From IMG/VR virus record IMGVR_UViG_3300030329_003188, positions 1 through 37,234 of that record: a stretch of DNA of 37,234 nt. The stretch is one strand, 5' to 3'. The notes beneath the pieces are model-generated. The model worked only from the letters and a program-made list of their open reading frames with translations, did not search any database and was not told the DNA's origin. How positions within the stretch are numbered: the first letter of the stretch is position 1; each line of letters begins with the position of its first letter. Positions 35,894-37,234 of this stretch are shown here, piece after piece. A program made the position numbers and the translations under genes. The stretch is from a virus.

Positions 35894-36100
35894 ATATTCT
35901 CCTTATCGCCTTTTGTGAGGCCGGGACAGCCCCCGTCAGCAACAACATTTGCGGTCGATCCGCAGGAACCCTAACCCCTTAAGGCTCCCCAGTAGCTGCC
36001 CCGGCCTTTCCTCGATCAGCTTCCGATCTCCTGCTTTTTGAAAACCACGACAACTGCCAATCCTTCACCCTTGAAAAAAAACGGGTGTTTGGCATATCCC

Positions 36101-36349
36101 CTATGTGCGTTCCTCCCACACATCGAAATCGATCTCCGCTCTCATTTTATCCGCACAGTCCCAGCATAGATCTCGCGGGATGGTATGCTCCGAGTCTCCC
36201 ACAGTCTTTTTGGCCGATGGAATGATAGTCCAGCCGCTTCTCACGATGGGGACCACATCTTCACCACATCGGTCGCACAAGATCTTAGTGGCCATCTGTT
36301 CCCTCCTGTTATATTCCTGTACCGCGCAAAACGCCTCTTCGAGTGTCAT
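36101..36349 (-). CDS. Zinc-ribbon protein, 64 or 82 aa
   Basis: Two starts are possible. ATG 36349 overlaps the previous stop (ATGA) and gives MTLEEAFCAVQEYNRREQ before the core. ATG 36295 follows a strong AGGAGG site and gives MATKILCDRCGEDVVPI directly. The core has CDRC and CWDC pairs about 35 residues apart with a beta-rich segment between (IVRSGWTIIPSAKKTVGDSEHTIPRDL), a single zinc ribbon, and ends with an acidic helix. Function unknown. I report the longer form. Confidence 0.65.
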   Translation of the reverse strand: MTLEEAFCAVQEYNRREQMATKILCDRCGEDVVPIVRSGWTIIPSAKKTVGDSEHTIPRDLCWDCADKMRAEIDFDVWEERT

Positions 36350-36699
36350 TGTTCTCCCATGATACTTGAGAGGCTCTCAGGCCCCTTGTGGTGGCCTTTG
36401 GGGGGCCAGTTCATCTTCTTCTGCGCCTTACCCGCCCTGACCTCACCTTGGATGGTATCCGGCGTCGAGGCGACGTTGGCCTGTCGCTCCTGCATAATGA
36501 GGATAATGGCGTAACGGGCCAAGGCTCTTTGTACGACTCTGGCAGGAGAGTCGATGCTGGGCGAGGGGTTGACCCCGCTATCCCACTCGAGCGCCTGCAG
36601 GTGCTTCTTCATGGCGGCGGTGTTGTCGAAGGGGCGCAGTTGTTCCACCAGCCCCTGGAACAGGTTTTCGATCCCGGTAGTGTGCTTGTCAGTCCACAC
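36346..36699 (-). CDS. Hypothetical protein, 117 aa
   Basis: GTG 36699 lies 11 nt inside the end of the previous gene. The product MWTDKHTTGIENLFQGLVEQLRPFDNTAAMKKHLQALEWDSG... has helical segments (IENLFQGLVEQL; AAMKKHLQALEW; PARVVQRALARYAIILIMQERQ) and a basic, Pro/Lys-rich end (KAQKKMNWPPKGHHKGPESLSS). No family recognised. The position between an HTH and a zinc-ribbon protein suggests a DNA-metabolism accessory. Confidence 0.65.
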   Translation of the reverse strand: MWTDKHTTGIENLFQGLVEQLRPFDNTAAMKKHLQALEWDSGVNPSPSIDSPARVVQRALARYAIILIMQERQANVASTPDTIQGEVRAGKAQKKMNWPPKGHHKGPESLSSIMGEQ

Positions 36700-36871
36700 G
36701 GGCCTTGGCCTTCTTCATAGAGGAGCGGAACTCAACGCCGTGTAACTGTGCGTTGCGCCAGATCGTATTGGAAGCGCACCCGCAGGACCGTGCCGCATCG
36801 GCGTGGCTGTGGTATCTGCGCGCGAGATCCTGCAGATATTTCTTGGTGTAGATTGATTTAGGACTTGACAC
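36689..36871 (-). CDS. HTH protein, 60 aa
   Basis: GTG 36871 has a perfect AAGGAGG site. The product is MSSPKSIYTKKYLQDLARRYHSHADAARSCGCASNTIWRNAQLHGVEFRSSMKKAKARVD: the section LQDLARRYHSHADAARSCGCASNTIWRNAQLHGV is a psq/resolvase-type HTH, with recognition helix CASNTIWRNAQLHG. This is the first gene of the leftward operon after the 355-nt closure gap, so it may regulate the group. The nested inverted repeats at 36902-37011 are immediately upstream. Confidence 0.7.
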   Translation of the reverse strand: MSSPKSIYTKKYLQDLARRYHSHADAARSCGCASNTIWRNAQLHGVEFRSSMKKAKARVD

Positions 36872-36889
36872 TGTAAAACCTCCTTGTGT

Positions 36890-36917
36890 AGAATGTTGGT
36901 TGCCTGATCTACCGCAA
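36890..36917 (-). promoter_or_regulatory. Weak promoter candidate before the HTH gene
   Basis: Read leftward, TTGCGG (36912-36917) is separated by 16 bases from CATTCT (36890-36895). The -35 resembles the TTGCGA and TTGCGT boxes of the two better leftward promoters; the -10 is poor. It lies inside the arm of the inverted repeat, which argues against both functions acting together. Confidence 0.25.
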
Positions 36918-37011
36918 AAACCTTACTTTGATCTTACAAGGGCTTGACCTCAATCCAGCCCTCATTAGAGTAAGCCTCATAGGGACATCGGTTTTTGCGA
37001 ACCGGTCAGGC
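36902..37011 (-). ncRNA. Nested stem structure, possible structured RNA or DNA element
   Basis: Four pairings are nested in order: GCCTGA (36902-36907) with TCAGGC (37006-37011); CGCAAAAACC (36913-36922) with GGTTTTTGCG (36990-36999); CTTACT (36922-36927) with AGTAAG (36969-36974); AGGGCT (36939-36944) with AGCCCT (36957-36962). That is about 27 base pairs over 110 bases, with a 12-base apical loop. It sits 31 nt upstream of the HTH gene, so it could be a leader RNA, an independent small RNA, or a DNA element such as an origin or packaging site. The 36872-37135 plus 1-91 gap holds no convincing gene. Confidence 0.5.
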
Positions 37012-37069
37012 ACCCTGTGGGGCTTTCTCTTTGGTCCCCAAACCTGCCATCGTAGGGATCTGGCCACCC

Positions 37070-37086
37070 CCGGTAGGTATAACCGG
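37070..37086. other. Hairpin near the closure point
   Basis: CCGGT (37070-37074) pairs with ACCGG (37082-37086) around a 7-base loop. A second small stem-loop (CCCT-TCGT-AGGG) follows at about 37100-37112. These add to the structured look of the non-coding closure region; no function is assigned. Confidence 0.35.
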
Positions 37087-37136
37087 ATCCAGGATCTTGC
37101 GCCCTTCGTAGGGTGAGAGTGCTGGGGCATGGTGGC

Positions 37137-37234
37137 AGGGCACTGGCCAGCGATACTCTCTCCCGATATACGACTCACGATGCGACGTGACCGACTGACG
37201 GTCTGTGTTGCAGAGAGGTTGATGTATTAGCCTC
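37137..37234. repeat. 98-bp terminal direct repeat, right copy
   Basis: Identical to bases 2-99. Gene content reads continuously across the junction: the leftward group ending at 92 and the one beginning at 36871 are separated by 355 non-coding bases once the repeat is collapsed. Confidence 0.9.

Noticed and set aside
36985-37010. GGTTCGC resembling a tRNA T-arm
   Set aside because: The loop does not fit TTCRANN, and no acceptor or anticodon stem can be built around it.
36909-37178. 89-codon leftward open frame in the closure gap
   Set aside because: No ribosome site, no coupling, unnatural composition (Arg, Pro, Ser), and it overlaps the nested stem structure.

Overview
The window is an essentially complete genome of a tailed double-stranded DNA phage, probably a podovirus. 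It has terminase, portal, scaffold and major capsid genes, then connector and nozzle-type tail genes, three large internal/ejection-type proteins and one long fibre gene. I see no sheath, tube or classical tape measure. Bases 2-99 recur exactly at 37137-37234, so the contig closes on itself with a period of 37,135 bp. I recognise no DNA polymerase, primase, helicase, RNA polymerase, integrase or tRNA, so replication must lean on the host or use unrecognised proteins. The host cannot be named; the base composition is moderately GC-rich and TTG/GTG starts are common, which fits a GC-rich proteobacterium without proving it.

Layout on the circle. (1) A leftward operon starts at 2714, runs to 92, crosses the closure point and resumes at 36871, ending at 35005. 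It carries an SSB-like protein with a DDLPF tail, a SWIM zinc finger, an XF1762-like protein, a RusA resolvase, small zinc and HTH proteins and an HNH-type protein: a recombination/DNA-metabolism module. The 355-nt gap across the closure holds a nested inverted-repeat structure. (2) A short rightward operon (2904-3825) has an HTH regulator and a DUF1016-N-like protein behind a good sigma70-type promoter. (3) A leftward operon of seven small genes (5818-3890) has its own promoter and terminator. (4) At 5884-6017 there are iteron-like repeats and a perfect 22-bp palindrome, a candidate origin or control region.

(5) From about 6030 to 9000 lies a compositionally distinct island rich in GGGGAC/GTCCCC. 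Two operons converge on a strong bidirectional terminator at 7809. The rightward arm encodes a Cys-rich DUF7227-like protein; the leftward arm encodes a ribbon-helix-helix (RHH) protein and a tiny membrane peptide that I found by hand. Hexamer (TYAACG-type) repeats lie at both borders and GTTAAC sites lie at the internal promoter, resembling an omega-repressor-style control circuit. This is the best candidate here for an undescribed system.

(6) The long rightward late region (9129-35045) runs: a second RHH protein, small genes, TerS-like protein, a possible ADP-ribosyltransferase-fold protein, TerL, portal, zinc-ribbon protein, scaffold, capsid, decoration-like protein, neck fibre, connector, nozzle, repeat-rich 915-aa protein, 790- and 740-aa virion proteins, tail fibre, small basic peptide, and a lysis cassette (small hydrophobic protein, holin-like protein, M15 peptidase endolysin). 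Most genes overlap by ATGA, GTGA or TAATG, so translation is tightly coupled.
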